A stretch of 64,000 bases of DNA from Streptomyces sp. NBC_01454 (GTDB taxonomy: Bacteria; Actinomycetota; Actinomycetes; Streptomycetales; Streptomycetaceae): the NCBI RefSeq assembly GCF_036227565.1, contig NZ_CP109460.1, positions 3,658,001 to 3,722,000 on the forward strand. The letters run 5' to 3'. The notes under the pieces are model-generated. The model made no database searches and had not been told where the DNA came from. It was given only the letters and a program-made list of their open reading frames with translations. Below are positions 1-8,416 of this stretch, piece by piece (position 1 is the stretch's first letter; every line of letters begins with the position of its first letter). The translations under genes and the position numbers were made by a program.

Positions 1-894
1 TACGAGGAACGCAAGATCGCGGTGGCTCCGGCGTCGGACGGCGCGGCGCTCCGGGTCGCCGCCGGGACCGGGTCCGGTGGCGAGGCACCCCGGGGCGGCG
101 GCAGACGCGCGGGCGGCGAGGTCCACGCCCTCGCCATCGATGCCGAACGCGCCCTTCTGGACTACCTCCAGATGTTCTACAAGCTCGGCAGCGCGGGCCG
201 GGCGCTGAAGAAGCTCGGCGCGATCGACTTCGCCACGACCATCGCGCCGGGCCTGCGGGACGTCCTGCTGACCGGCAAGGCGTGCGAGGCCGTCCGCCGC
301 AAGGACAAGAACGGCAGGTTCGTCTACGACGCCGTGGTGATGGACGCCCCGCCGACCGGCCGCATCACCCGCTTCCTGAACGTCAACGACGAGGTGGCCG
401 GCCTGGCGAAGATCGGGCCGATCCACAATCAGGCGCAGGCCGTGATGCGCGTCCTCAAATCACCGGAGACCGCGGTGCATCTGGTGACGCTCCTGGAGGA
501 GATGCCGGTCCAGGAGACCGCGGACGGCGTCGCGGAGCTGCGCGCCGCCGGCATCCCCGTGGGCGGCATCGTCATCAACATGACCCGCCCGGCGCTGCTG
601 GACAACGGCGACCTCGACATCGCCGCCCGCGGCGCCCGTGCGGGCGTCGCCAAGGCACTCTCCCAGGCCGGTCTGGGCGGCGCCCGCCGCGGCGGGCTGG
701 CGGACCGGCTGATCGACCCCCTGCTGGAGCAGGCGCGCGAACACGCCGAGCGGGTGGAGCTGGAGCGCGCCGAGTACGCCGAACTGACCGCAATCGGCCT
801 GCCCACCTACGAGTTGGAGCTGCTCCCCGAGGGAGTGGACCTCGCCGGGCTCTACCACCTGGCGAGAGACCTGCGGAAACAGGGGCCCATATGA
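1..894 (+). CDS. ArsA-like ATPase, first gene of pair (5' end outside window)
   Basis: The frame is open from base 1, so the N-terminus with the expected P-loop lies upstream of the window. What remains reads as an ArsA/GET3-type ATPase: the switch segment VVMDAPPTGRITRF and the long helical region that follows are typical. It ends with TGA overlapping the ATG of the next ArsA-like gene by 4 bases (ATGA), so the two are translationally coupled and may form a heterodimer. In other Streptomyces this pair sits beside wblA, as here. Codons 9-39 form a Gly/Ala/Arg-rich low-complexity stretch that looks like an insert relative to the family. The transported substrate, if any, is unknown; anion export is only the family label. 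Confidence 0.85.
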   Translation, partial: YEERKIAVAPASDGAALRVAAGTGSGGEAPRGGGRRAGGEVHALAIDAERALLDYLQMFYKLGSAGRALKKLGAIDFATTIAPGLRDVLLTGKACEAVRRKDKNGRFVYDAVVMDAPPTGRITRFLNVNDEVAGLAKIGPIHNQAQAVMRVLKSPETAVHLVTLLEEMPVQETADGVAELRAAGIPVGGIVINMTRPALLDNGDLDIAARGARAGVAKALSQAGLGGARRGGLADRLIDPLLEQAREHAERVELERAEYAELTAIGLPTYELELLPEGVDLAGLYHLARDLRKQGPI

Positions 895-2249
895 CCGCGG
901 ACACCACGACGCTGGACGCCTCGGCCCCGCGGCTCGAGGTCGATGCCCTGATCGACGACCCGCACACCCGCATCGTGGTGTGCTGCGGCTCGGGCGGTGT
1001 CGGCAAGACGACGACCGCCGCGGCGCTGGGCGTGCGCGCCGCCGAGCGCGGCCGCAGGGTCGTCGTGCTGACCATCGACCCGGCCCGGCGGCTGGCCCAG
1101 TCCATGGGCATCTCCGAGCTGGACAACGTCCCGCGCCAGGTCAAGGGCGTCGACGAGTCCACGGGCGGCGAACTCCACGCGATGATGCTGGACATGAAGC
1201 GCACCTTCGACGAGATCGTCGAGGGCCATGCGGACGCCGACCGGTCCCGCGCGATCCTGGAGAACCCCTTCTACCAGTCCCTGTCGGCCGGTTTCGCGGG
1301 CACGCAGGAGTACATGGCCATGGAGAAGCTCGGCCAGCTCCGCGCGAACGACGAGTGGGATCTGATCATCGTCGACACCCCGCCGAGCCGCTCCGCGCTG
1401 GACTTCCTGGACGCTCCCAAGCGCCTCGGCTCCTTCCTGGACGGCAAGTTCATCCGGGTGCTGATGGCCCCGGCGAAGGTCGGCGGCCGGGCCGGCATGA
1501 AGTTCCTCAACGTCGGCATGTCGATGATGACCGGCACCCTCAGCAAGCTCATGGGCGGCCAACTCCTGCGGGATGTACAGACGTTCGTGGCCGCCATGGA
1601 CACCATGTTCGGCGGCTTTCGCACCCGCGCGGACGCGACGTACCGGCTGCTGCAGGCTCCCGGCACCGCGTTCCTCGTGGTCGCCGCGCCGGAGCGGGAC
1701 GCGCTGCGCGAGGCGGCGTACTTCGTCGAGCGGCTGGCCGCAGAGCAGATGCCGCTGGCCGGCCTGGTGCTGAACCGCGTGCACGGCAGCGGCGCGTCCC
1801 AACTCAGCGCCGAGCGCGCACTGGCCGCCGCGGAGGCACTGACGGACCAGCGGGCCGAGGACACCCATGCGGATGGCGCGGACGCCGGGGACACCCCCAC
1901 ACCGTCCGCCGCCCACGCAGAAAATAATCTTGAAGCCGAGGGCATTGTGGATCTCGACGGCGGGAAGGCTGGACCACGTACCGCCGGCGGCCCCTCCCCC
2001 GCCGCGGCGGAGCATGTGACACCCACCTCGGCCTCGGCAGCGCAACTGGCCGCCGGGCTGCTCCGACTGCACGCGGAACGCATGCAGGTACTCGCACGCG
2101 AACGGCGCACGCGGGACCGCTTCACCGCGCTGCATCCCGAGGTTCCGGTGACGGAGGTCGCCGCGCTGCCCGGCGACGTCCATGACCTCGCGGGACTGCG
2201 TGCCATCGGCGACCGTCTGGCGCTGAACCTCACGGACACCGATGACTGA
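891..2249 (+). CDS. ArsA-like ATPase, second gene of pair
   Basis: I chose the ATG at 891 because it overlaps the upstream TGA; an open frame continues further upstream in the same phase but is a shadow. The 452-residue product has a clear P-loop near residues 33-41 (GSGGVGKTT), the LTIDPARRLA switch I region and the DTPPSR switch II motif, all diagnostic of the ArsA/GET3 family of dimeric ATPases. A linker of about 60 residues rich in Asp/Ala/Pro splits the C-terminal part (around codons 310-385), which probably explains the larger size. Cytosolic. It forms an operon with the preceding homologue and ends just before short tandem repeats. Function beyond ATP hydrolysis is not known. Confidence 0.88.
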   Translation: MTADTTTLDASAPRLEVDALIDDPHTRIVVCCGSGGVGKTTTAAALGVRAAERGRRVVVLTIDPARRLAQSMGISELDNVPRQVKGVDESTGGELHAMMLDMKRTFDEIVEGHADADRSRAILENPFYQSLSAGFAGTQEYMAMEKLGQLRANDEWDLIIVDTPPSRSALDFLDAPKRLGSFLDGKFIRVLMAPAKVGGRAGMKFLNVGMSMMTGTLSKLMGGQLLRDVQTFVAAMDTMFGGFRTRADATYRLLQAPGTAFLVVAAPERDALREAAYFVERLAAEQMPLAGLVLNRVHGSGASQLSAERALAAAEALTDQRAEDTHADGADAGDTPTPSAAHAENNLEAEGIVDLDGGKAGPRTAGGPSPAAAEHVTPTSASAAQLAAGLLRLHAERMQVLARERRTRDRFTALHPEVPVTEVAALPGDVHDLAGLRAIGDRLALNLTDTDD

Positions 2250-2308
2250 ACGGCGCCGACGACTGAACGGCGCCGACGACTGAACGACAGCGACGACTCA
2301 ACGCCGCT
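2241..2308. repeat. 17-bp tandem repeat across the stop codon
   Basis: Four consecutive 17-base units run from the last codons of the ArsA-like gene into the intergenic region. They vary around GACGACTGAACGGCGCC; units 1 and 2 differ by one base, units 3 and 4 by several. Degenerate pieces continue to about 2350. Each unit carries an in-frame-looking stop, consistent with duplication of the gene end by slippage. Confidence 0.7.
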
Positions 2309-2509
2309 GCCTCAACGACATCGAGGGCTCAACGACGCCGACGACTGAGCCGTACGTACGCCGGCTCAGCCACCCACCCCTTCAACCGCTCGCCCACCAC
2401 CGGGCCCAACGACCGGACCGAGCCATCAGCCGAACGTTCTCGGCCAAGTTCAACCGGCTCTCCCCGTTCTCCCGGTGCTCCCGGTTTCCCGGTTTCCCGG
2501 CCGGCGCCG

Positions 2510-2851
2510 CTACCCGACCGCGGCGAACTCGTCGAACATCTCGTCCTCACAGTCCACGGACAGGATGCCCGTGCTGCGCTCGTACTCCGTACGCGCTGTC
2601 TCCAGCAGCCGGCGCCATGACGTCACGGTCGGGCGGCGACGCAGCAGCGCCCTCCGCTCGCGTTCGGTCATCCCGCCCCACACTCCGAACTCCACCCGGT
2701 TGTCCAGGGCGTCGGCCAGGCACTCCGTGCGCACCGGGCATCCGGTGCACACCGCCTTGGCGCGGTTCTGCGCCGCTCCCTGAACGAACAGTTCATCCGG
2801 ATCGGTAGTGCGGCAGGCTGCCTGTGCACTCCAGTCGGTTACCCAGCTCAT
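2510..2851 (-). CDS. wblA: WhiB-family regulator WblA
   Basis: The 113-residue product carries the WhiB signature: cysteines at 13, 35, 38 and 44 (C-x21-C-x2-C-x5-C) that bind a 4Fe-4S cluster, then the GVWGG turn and the basic segment RERRALLRRRP used for DNA or sigma-factor contact. The start at MSWVTDWSAQ gives the usual length; an upstream in-frame start would add 15 unsupported residues. Location between the ArsA-like pair and a penicillin-binding protein matches the wblA locus I know from other Streptomyces, where WblA is a global regulator that promotes sporulation and represses antibiotic production and oxidative-stress genes. It is transcribed toward the ArsA genes, with a long upstream region shared with the divergent penicillin-binding protein gene. 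Confidence 0.93.
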   Translation of the reverse strand: MSWVTDWSAQAACRTTDPDELFVQGAAQNRAKAVCTGCPVRTECLADALDNRVEFGVWGGMTERERRALLRRRPTVTSWRRLLETARTEYERSTGILSVDCEDEMFDEFAAVG

Positions 2852-3233
2852 GCTGGCGCCGTCCTCTCCCGAATCGAGGCTCCCCCACGGCGGCAAGCGG
2901 CATATTCACCGTTGCCAGTTGAGGACGTTACGGAAGGCAGGCAGGGCGCAACACCCCCTTCGGGCCCAATCTTGAATGGCCCGAACGGACTATGCGTATG
3001 CGGCAGATCACCCAACGGAGTGACCGCAGGGCATACCTCACTTTGCGCCCAAGGCGGGACAGTTCACCGCCCTGACACGGGAGATTTACCGTCATACGGG
3101 GACACGTGGAGATGCGGTCCGCGAGGAGTGGGGGTTGACGAACTCACGCGTAACCGTTCAGCTGGGCAGCCGAGAACAGGCTAAACGAACAGGTGCACCC
3201 CTGTCCGGCGGATTGAGAACGTAGGGTGCCCTC
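2852..3233. promoter_or_regulatory. Divergent intergenic region wblA / penicillin-binding protein
   Basis: These 382 bases have no credible gene; the open frames in them lack Streptomyces codon bias. They must hold the promoters of both divergent genes. A TTGACG hexamer at 3135-3140 could be a -35 box toward the penicillin-binding protein gene, but I see no convincing -10 partner, so no promoter is assigned. Confidence 0.5.
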
Positions 3234-5429
3234 ATGCCTAAGAAGCGCGATGGCGGAGGTCTGTCCAAGACGCAGCAGGCCGCCAAGTTCCTCGGTGTCA
3301 GCGTCCTGGCCGGAGCGGTACTCGCCGGTCTCGCGCTCCCGGCGGCCGGGGCGCTCGGCCTCACCGCCAAGGGAACCGTCGAGGGCTTCGACGGCATCCC
3401 GGCGAACCTCAAGACCCCACCGCTCAGCCAGCGGACCAGGATTCTGGACGCCGACGGCGGTGAAATCGCCAAGGTCTACTCCCGTGACCGCACGGTCGTC
3501 GGCATCAAGGACATGTCGCCGTACATCCAGAAGGCGATCGTGGCGATCGAGGACGCGCGCTTCTACCAGCACGGTGCCATCGACCTGAAGGGCATCCTGC
3601 GGGCGGTCAACAAGAACGCCCAGTCGGGCGGTGTCTCCCAGGGCGCCTCGACGCTGACCCAGCAGTATGTGAAGAACGTCTTCATCGAGGAGGCGGGCGA
3701 CGACCCGGACAAGGTCGCGCAGGCCACCCAGCAGACCATCGGCCGCAAGATCAAAGAGCTCAAGTACGCGATCCAGGTCGAGAAAGAGCTCGGCAAGCGC
3801 AAGATCCTGCAGAACTACCTCAACATCACGTTCTTCGGGCAGCAGGCCTACGGCGTCGAGGCGGCCGCCCAGCGTTACTTCAGCAAGCACGCCAAGGACC
3901 TGAATCTGCAGGAGTCGGCGCTGCTGGCCGGCCTCGTCCAGTCGCCCAGCCGCTATGACCCGCTCAACGACCCGCAGGAGGCCACCCGGCGGCGGAACAC
4001 CGTCCTGCAGCGGATGGCCGACCTCAAGGACATCACCCAGGCGCAGGCCGACGCGGCCGCCAAGAAGCCGATCAAGCTGGCGGTCAGCCGCCCCAAGAAC
4101 GGCTGCATCACCGCCACCGACGGCGCCGGCTTCTTCTGCGACTACATCCGCAAGACCTTCCTCGGCGACAAGTCCTTCGGGAAGACCCGGAAGATCCGTG
4201 CGCAGCGCTGGAACGAGGGCGGCATGACCATCCGCACCACCCTCGATCCCCAGACCCAGAAGTCGATCCAGGCCTCGCTCGGCGAGCACGTCTACGACGA
4301 CGACCCGGTCGCCGGTGCCGCCAGCATCGTCGAGCCGGGCACCGGCAAGATCCTCGGCATGGGCCAGTCGCGCCCCTACGGCTTCGGTGCACACCAGACC
4401 GTGATCAACCTCTCGGTCGATCACCGCATGGGCGGGGGCGCCGGCTACCAGCCCGGCTCGACCTTCAAGCCGGTGATCGCGGCGGCCGCGCTGGAGCAGG
4501 GGACCAGCCCCGAGCAGGAGTACCCCTCGCCGTACCGGATGCCGTACCCGAGCCCGGTCCAGACCTGCGACGGCGAGTGGCAGGGCACCGACACCACGCA
4601 GAACGAGAACAAGGAAGAGGTCGGCCCGTACGGCATGAAGGAGGCGACCGCGAAGTCGGTCAACACCTACTTCGTGCAGCTGATCAGCGACATGGGCATC
4701 TGCCCCGCGGTGAAGATGGCGCAGAAGATGGGCATCGAGCGGGCGGACGGCAAGCCGCTCCAGCAGGTGCCGTCGATGACCCTCGGTGTGCAGGAGATGT
4801 CCCCGCTGACCATGGCCGCCGGCTACGCCGCCTTCGCCAACGGCGGTGAGTACTGCTCCCCCGTCGCCATCGAGTCGATCACCGATGCGCGGGGCCGGGC
4901 GATGAAGGTCCCGCAGACCAGCTGCCGCAGCGCGATGTCCAAGAAGACCGCGGACACGATAAACACCCTGCTCAAGGGCGTGGTCGAGGACGGCACCGGC
5001 AAGGAGGCCGGTCTCCACGGCCGGGACAGCGCCGGCAAGACCGGCACCAGCGACAGCCGCTACGCCGCCTGGTTCGTCGGCTACACCCCGAACGCGGCCG
5101 GTGCGGTCTGGGTCGGCGACCCGCAGCACAAGCGCAAGATGTACGACATCACCATCGGCGGCGTCCCCCACGACAAGGTCTACGGCGCCGACACCCCCGG
5201 CCCCATCTGGCGGGACGCGATGACCGGCGCCCTGGACGGCCGGCCGGCGCCCGCCCTGCCCACCGTCCCGATCGACGATCCCGTCAAGGACAAGAGCCAG
5301 GGCGACGACGGCGACAAGGGCCCCGGCAAGCACAAGCCCGGCCAGGGCGGCCACGGCAAGAAGCCGGGCGGCGGCTGGCACATCCCCGGCTTCCCGGACA
5401 TTCTGGGCGGCGGTAACGGCGGCTGGTAG
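3234..5429 (+). CDS. Class A penicillin-binding protein (transglycosylase/transpeptidase)
   Basis: This bifunctional enzyme polymerises lipid II into glycan strands and cross-links their peptides on the outer face of the membrane. Residues about 15-40 form one N-terminal membrane anchor. A GT51 transglycosylase domain follows, with the catalytic Glu near residue 106 in the motif EDARFYQHGAID and the downstream QGASTLTQQYVKN box. The penicillin-binding domain has all three active-site motifs: S409-T-F-K, S475-V-N and K602-T-G-T-S. The C-terminus is a Gly/Lys/Asp-rich tail of about 50 residues, common in streptomycete enzymes. Length (731) is normal. A strong hairpin terminator follows. It is divergent from wblA. 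Confidence 0.95.
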   Translation: MPKKRDGGGLSKTQQAAKFLGVSVLAGAVLAGLALPAAGALGLTAKGTVEGFDGIPANLKTPPLSQRTRILDADGGEIAKVYSRDRTVVGIKDMSPYIQKAIVAIEDARFYQHGAIDLKGILRAVNKNAQSGGVSQGASTLTQQYVKNVFIEEAGDDPDKVAQATQQTIGRKIKELKYAIQVEKELGKRKILQNYLNITFFGQQAYGVEAAAQRYFSKHAKDLNLQESALLAGLVQSPSRYDPLNDPQEATRRRNTVLQRMADLKDITQAQADAAAKKPIKLAVSRPKNGCITATDGAGFFCDYIRKTFLGDKSFGKTRKIRAQRWNEGGMTIRTTLDPQTQKSIQASLGEHVYDDDPVAGAASIVEPGTGKILGMGQSRPYGFGAHQTVINLSVDHRMGGGAGYQPGSTFKPVIAAAALEQGTSPEQEYPSPYRMPYPSPVQTCDGEWQGTDTTQNENKEEVGPYGMKEATAKSVNTYFVQLISDMGICPAVKMAQKMGIERADGKPLQQVPSMTLGVQEMSPLTMAAGYAAFANGGEYCSPVAIESITDARGRAMKVPQTSCRSAMSKKTADTINTLLKGVVEDGTGKEAGLHGRDSAGKTGTSDSRYAAWFVGYTPNAAGAVWVGDPQHKRKMYDITIGGVPHDKVYGADTPGPIWRDAMTGALDGRPAPALPTVPIDDPVKDKSQGDDGDKGPGKHKPGQGGHGKKPGGGWHIPGFPDILGGGNGGW

Positions 5430-5484
5430 ACGGCCGGTTGGCCCGTAGGACAGGCGCCGACGCCGGTTGGCGTACGGCACGCAG

Positions 5485-5522
5485 CGAGGGGCGCCCCCAC
5501 CACGGGGGCGCCCCTCGGCTTT
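5485..5522 (+). terminator. Intrinsic terminator after the penicillin-binding protein gene
   Basis: A 13-bp GC-rich inverted repeat (CGAGGGGCGCCCC and its complement) with a 6-base loop lies 55 bases after the stop codon. It also sits just beyond the convergent yqeY-like gene and could serve both. Confidence 0.75.
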
Positions 5523-5544
5523 CCGGCGGAACCGCCGCGGCCGC

Positions 5545-6009
5545 TCAGCCGGCCAGCAGCTTCTTCACCACCGCGGCCACCCGGCCACCCTCGGCGCGGC
5601 CGGCCACCTGGGGGTTGACGATCTTCATGACGGCACCCATCGCCCGCGGCCCCTCGGCGCCGCCGCCCTTGGCCTCCGCCACGGCGGCCGCGACCAGCCG
5701 CTCCAGCTCGTCGTCGGTCAGCTGCTGGGGCAGATACTCCGCGAGCACCTCGCCCTCGGCGCGCTCCCGCTCGGCCTGCTCGGCGCGGCCGGCCTGGGAA
5801 AAGGCGTCCGCGGCCTCCCGGCGCTTCTTCGCCTCCCGCGCGATGATCTTCTCGACCTCGTCGTCGGACAGCTCGCGTGCGACGGTGCCCGCGACCTCCT
5901 CCTTCTGGATCGCGGTCAGCGTGAGGCGGAGGGTGGAGGACCGCAGCTCATCGCGCGCCTTGATCGCGACGGTGAGGTCATCCCGCAACTTGGACTTGAG
6001 CGTGGTCAT
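5545..6009 (-). CDS. GatB/YqeY domain protein
   Basis: The 154-residue product is a typical stand-alone YqeY protein: an N-terminal helical part (MTTLKSKLRDDLTVAIKARDE...LRLTLTAI) and the C-terminal helical tail domain ending GGRVAAVVKKLLA. The family resembles the tRNA-binding tail of the GatB subunit of the amidotransferase, but the biochemical role of free YqeY is not established. I chose the ATG at 6009, giving the family's usual length; the open frame extends upstream without similarity. It is divergent from the metallophosphoesterase gene, with about 130 bases between. Confidence 0.9.
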   Translation of the reverse strand: MTTLKSKLRDDLTVAIKARDELRSSTLRLTLTAIQKEEVAGTVARELSDDEVEKIIAREAKKRREAADAFSQAGRAEQAERERAEGEVLAEYLPQQLTDDELERLVAAAVAEAKGGGAEGPRAMGAVMKIVNPQVAGRAEGGRVAAVVKKLLAG

Positions 6010-6142
6010 GCCGTCGAGTATGCCCCCACCCACCGACAACCGCCGCGCCTTTTCCCGCCGGGCGACCGCCCTACCCCCACCCGGCGGACCCCTCCCCGCC
6101 CGTGCGCTGCGCCCACCCCCGTCACTCTGCGACGATGGAACC

Positions 6143-7069
6143 ATGCGCGCGCGATACGGAGTACCCCTGGCCCTGACCGCAGTCGGCGCAGCCGGCCTGA
6201 CCTACGCCGCCGGCTTCGAAGTCCGCTCCTTCCGCCTGCGGCGCGTGACCGTGCCCGTACTGCCCCGTGGCATGCGGCCGTTGCGCGTCCTGCAGGTCTC
6301 CGACATCCACATGGTCAGCGGACAGCGCAAGAAGCAGCGCTGGCTGCAGTCGCTCGCCGGGCTGCGCCCCGACTTCGTCGTCAACACGGGCGACAACCTC
6401 TCCGACACGGAAGGCGTCCCCGAGACGCTGGACGCGCTGGGCCCGCTGATGGAGTTCCCCGGCGCCTACGTCTTCGGCTCCAACGACTACTACGGCCCCA
6501 AGCTGCGCAACCCCGCGCGCTATCTGGTCGAGCGGGTCAGGGGGCGGCACGGTCTCAACGGCAACGCGCCCGTCGTGGGGGCGGTCCACAACCCGTGGGA
6601 GGACCTGCGCGACGCGTTCGACGCGGCCGGCTGGGTCGGCCTGTCCAATTCCCGCGGCCGCCTCAAGCTGGAGGGCATCGAGATCGCCCTGACCGGCCTG
6701 GACGACCCGCACATCAAGCGTGACCACTACGCCGAGGTCGCCGGCGGCCCGGAATCCGGCGCCGACCTCTCCCTGGCCGTCGTCCACGCCCCCTATCTGC
6801 GCTCCCTGGACGCCTTCACCGCGGACGGCTACCCGCTGGTCCTGGCCGGCCACACCCACGGCGGCCAGCTCTGCATCCCCTTCTACGGGGCCCTTGTCAC
6901 CAATTGCGACATCGACACCGACCGGGTGAAGGGCCTATCCACCCACACCGCCGGCGGCCACACCTCCTACCTCCACGTCTCCGCCGGCTGCGGCACCAAC
7001 CGCTACACCCCGGTCCGCTTCGCCTGCCCCCCGGAGGCCACCCTGCTGACGCTGACGGAGCGGGCCTGA
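6143..7069 (+). CDS. Metallophosphoesterase, membrane-anchored
   Basis: The 308-residue protein has the calcineurin-like phosphoesterase motif series in order: VSDIHMV (D-x-H), NTGDNLSD (GD), GSNDYYG (G-N-D), and the C-terminal GHTHGGQL, which together bind two metal ions. An N-terminal hydrophobic segment (residues about 5-22) precedes the domain and probably anchors it to the membrane with the active site outside, as in YkuE/YaeI-type enzymes. The start at MRARYG is the first one with a plausible position after the divergent yqeY promoter; the longer open frame upstream runs antisense through yqeY. Substrate unknown; lipid or nucleotide phosphoesters are possible. Confidence 0.9.
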   Translation: MRARYGVPLALTAVGAAGLTYAAGFEVRSFRLRRVTVPVLPRGMRPLRVLQVSDIHMVSGQRKKQRWLQSLAGLRPDFVVNTGDNLSDTEGVPETLDALGPLMEFPGAYVFGSNDYYGPKLRNPARYLVERVRGRHGLNGNAPVVGAVHNPWEDLRDAFDAAGWVGLSNSRGRLKLEGIEIALTGLDDPHIKRDHYAEVAGGPESGADLSLAVVHAPYLRSLDAFTADGYPLVLAGHTHGGQLCIPFYGALVTNCDIDTDRVKGLSTHTAGGHTSYLHVSAGCGTNRYTPVRFACPPEATLLTLTERA

Positions 7070-7371
7070 GGGCCGGGGGAGGTAGGACGACGCCGGGATC
7101 GGCCAAGGTCAGAGCGGCGTGGGCGGTCGGTGAACGCGAGCGGCGCGGGCAAGTGACGCCGTACGGGCTGACACGGTCGGGGGACTGAGGCGGTCGGGGC
7201 GCTGACGCGGTCCGCCGGGGCGCTGACGCCGTCCGGGGCCCGGGAATCCACGCCCCTGCTCGTTCCGGCCCTTCCTCCGGAGGGCGAAGGGCCTGCCACG
7301 GGCTCCCCCGGACCGGAGTTTTGCCGGACGGGGGCTCCCCCGCTCGCTGATCATCGCCGTAACGTGGAGGA
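7070..7371. other. Intergenic region without gene
   Basis: About 300 bases with no supported gene. The stretch 7155-7240 contains several imperfect copies of GCTGACGC(G/C)GTC, which looks like decayed short tandem repeats. The promoter of the next gene must be near its right end, but I cannot pick out boxes. Confidence 0.5.
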
Positions 7372-8100
7372 ATGTCCGACCCCACCCGGACCTCGCAGTC
7401 CACGCGTCACGCCACCGGCCCCGCCGGCGCCGCCGCCCGTACCCCGGCGGCGGCCGTCGCCCCCAGGATCCGCCGCCCCCGGGCGGCCGCCTTCCGTGTC
7501 CTCCTCAGCGTGGCCGCCCTGACCGGCCCGTTCCTCGCGGCCGCCGGCGCCACCGCCCCGGCCGCGCTCCTCGCCCGCTTTCCCGTGCAGGCACACCTCG
7601 CCGCCGCTCTGGTCTTCGCCGGCTCGGCCCACCGCGCCTGGACCGGCCGCCGCGCGGTGAGCCCGCGTCTCACCGGCGCGCTGCTCCCCTTCCTCTTCCT
7701 CCCCGCCGTCCTCCACTACGCCTTCCCCGCCGCCGACTCCACGGCCTTCGCCCTGCCGCACGCCACCGCCCCCACCGTCCCCCAAGCCCTCGCGCACCAG
7801 CTCCTCTACGCCGTCATCCCTTTGGCCGCCCTCGCCGACTGGCTCCTGCTGACGGCGCCCCGCGGCTTCCGCGCGGCCTGCGCCTGGCAATGGCCGGCCT
7901 ACCCCCTGCTCTACCTCGCCTTCGCCCTCGCCTTCCCCGCCACCGCCGGAGCCCCGCCGCCCGGCGCCGCCCTCGCGCTCACCATCGGACTGGCCGGCTG
8001 CCTCCTCCCCTTGATCGTCATCGGGATCGACCAGGTCAGGCCCGCTCCCCGGCTCCGCGGGAACCGGATTTCACCTAAGGGGATCGGTCCGCTAAAGTAG
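7372..8100 (+). CDS. Integral membrane protein, Pr6Pr-like
   Basis: The 242-residue product has a disordered Ala/Pro/Arg-rich N-terminus (about 45 residues) followed by six hydrophobic segments, with conserved-looking stretches such as [26 protein letters not shown] and [10 protein letters not shown]. This pattern fits the Pr6Pr family of six-helix integral membrane proteins common in actinobacteria, whose function is unknown. I base the family name on the segment order and motifs only. The gene is the last chromosomal CDS before the tRNA-Pro integration site and reads toward it. Confidence 0.65.
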   Translation: MSDPTRTSQSTRHATGPAGAAARTPAAAVAPRIRRPRAAAFRVLLSVAALTGPFLAAAGATAPAALLARFPVQAHLAAALVFAGSAHRAWTGRRAVSPRLTGALLPFLFLPAVLHYAFPAADSTAFALPHATAPTVPQALAHQLLYAVIPLAALADWLLLTAPRGFRAACAWQWPAYPLLYLAFALAFPATAGAPPPGAALALTIGLAGCLLPLIVIGIDQVRPAPRLRGNRISPKGIGPLK

Positions 8101-8112
8101 AGCTCGTTGCTT

Positions 8113-8186
8113 CGGGGTGTAGCGCAGCTTGGCAGCGCGCTTCGTTCGGGACGAAGAGGTCGTGGGTTCAAATCCCGCCACCCCGA
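8113..8186 (+). tRNA. tRNA-Pro (anticodon CGG)
   Basis: A full cloverleaf can be drawn: acceptor stem CGGGGTG/CACCCCG, D arm with GCGC stems, anticodon stem CTTCG/CGAAG around loop TTCGGGA (anticodon CGG), and T arm GTGGG/CCCGC with loop TTCAAAT. Discriminator base A; CCA is not encoded. The 3' portion from the anticodon stem onward is the left attachment site of the element, and it is regenerated intact after integration. tRNA-Pro is the known insertion target of pSAM2. Confidence 0.96.
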
Positions 8187-8190
8187 CTGA
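8144..8190 (+). repeat. attL, 47-bp core
   Basis: This covers the anticodon stem-loop and T arm of tRNA-Pro plus four bases beyond. It is identical to 56577-56623. The base on each side differs between the two copies, so 47 bp is the exact extent. The intact tRNA gene is at this end. Confidence 0.95.
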
Positions 8191-8199
8191 AGGAACACC

Positions 8200-8241
8200 A
8201 AGTCAGGTCCGGTTTCCGTTTAGGGAAACCGGACCTGACTT
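8200..8241 (+). terminator. Hairpin after tRNA-Pro
   Basis: A perfect 16-bp inverted repeat (AAGTCAGGTCCGGTTT and complement) with a 10-base loop lies 14 bases past the tRNA end. The chromosomal right end carries a related hairpin at 56633-56671 in the equivalent place, so the element has brought its own replacement tRNA terminator. Confidence 0.75.
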
Positions 8242-8260
8242 ACTTCCCGGGTCGCATCTG

Positions 8261-8282
8261 GGAGTGAGCGGGGAGTGGATCA
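8261..8282 (+). repeat. Subterminal 22-bp direct repeat, left copy
   Basis: The 22 bases beginning GGAGTGAGCGGGGAGTGGAT recur exactly at 56455-56476 in the same orientation, inside the other att site. Partial copies of GGGAGTGAG continue to 8320. Such subterminal repeats are candidates for arm-type binding sites of the integrase, but that is inference from position. Confidence 0.6.
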
Positions 8283-8370
8283 TGGAAATCCCACTCCCGG
8301 GAGTGAGGCGGGGAGTGAGCGGCCCACGTGGCCTCTGCGCCGAGTCAGCTCAGCCTCGGCCGCACAACGC

Positions 8371-8410
8371 AAAAAAAGGGGCCGTCCTCCCGAGGGAGAA
8401 CGGCCCTTTG
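8371..8410 (-). terminator. Intrinsic terminator of the integrase operon
   Basis: Read on the minus strand, the stem GGGCCGTTCTCCC/GGGAGGACGGCCC is followed by a run of seven T, a textbook factor-independent terminator 7-45 bases after the integrase stop. Confidence 0.85.
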
Positions 8411-8416
8411 TCGCGC

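Noticed and set aside
3144..5480. 778-codon open frame antisense to the penicillin-binding protein gene
   Set aside because: Typical high-GC shadow frame; the sense strand has all catalytic motifs.
8113..8186. Second tRNA at 56577-56623
   Set aside because: Only the 3' part from the anticodon loop on is present; no acceptor 5' strand or D arm, so it is attR, not a gene.
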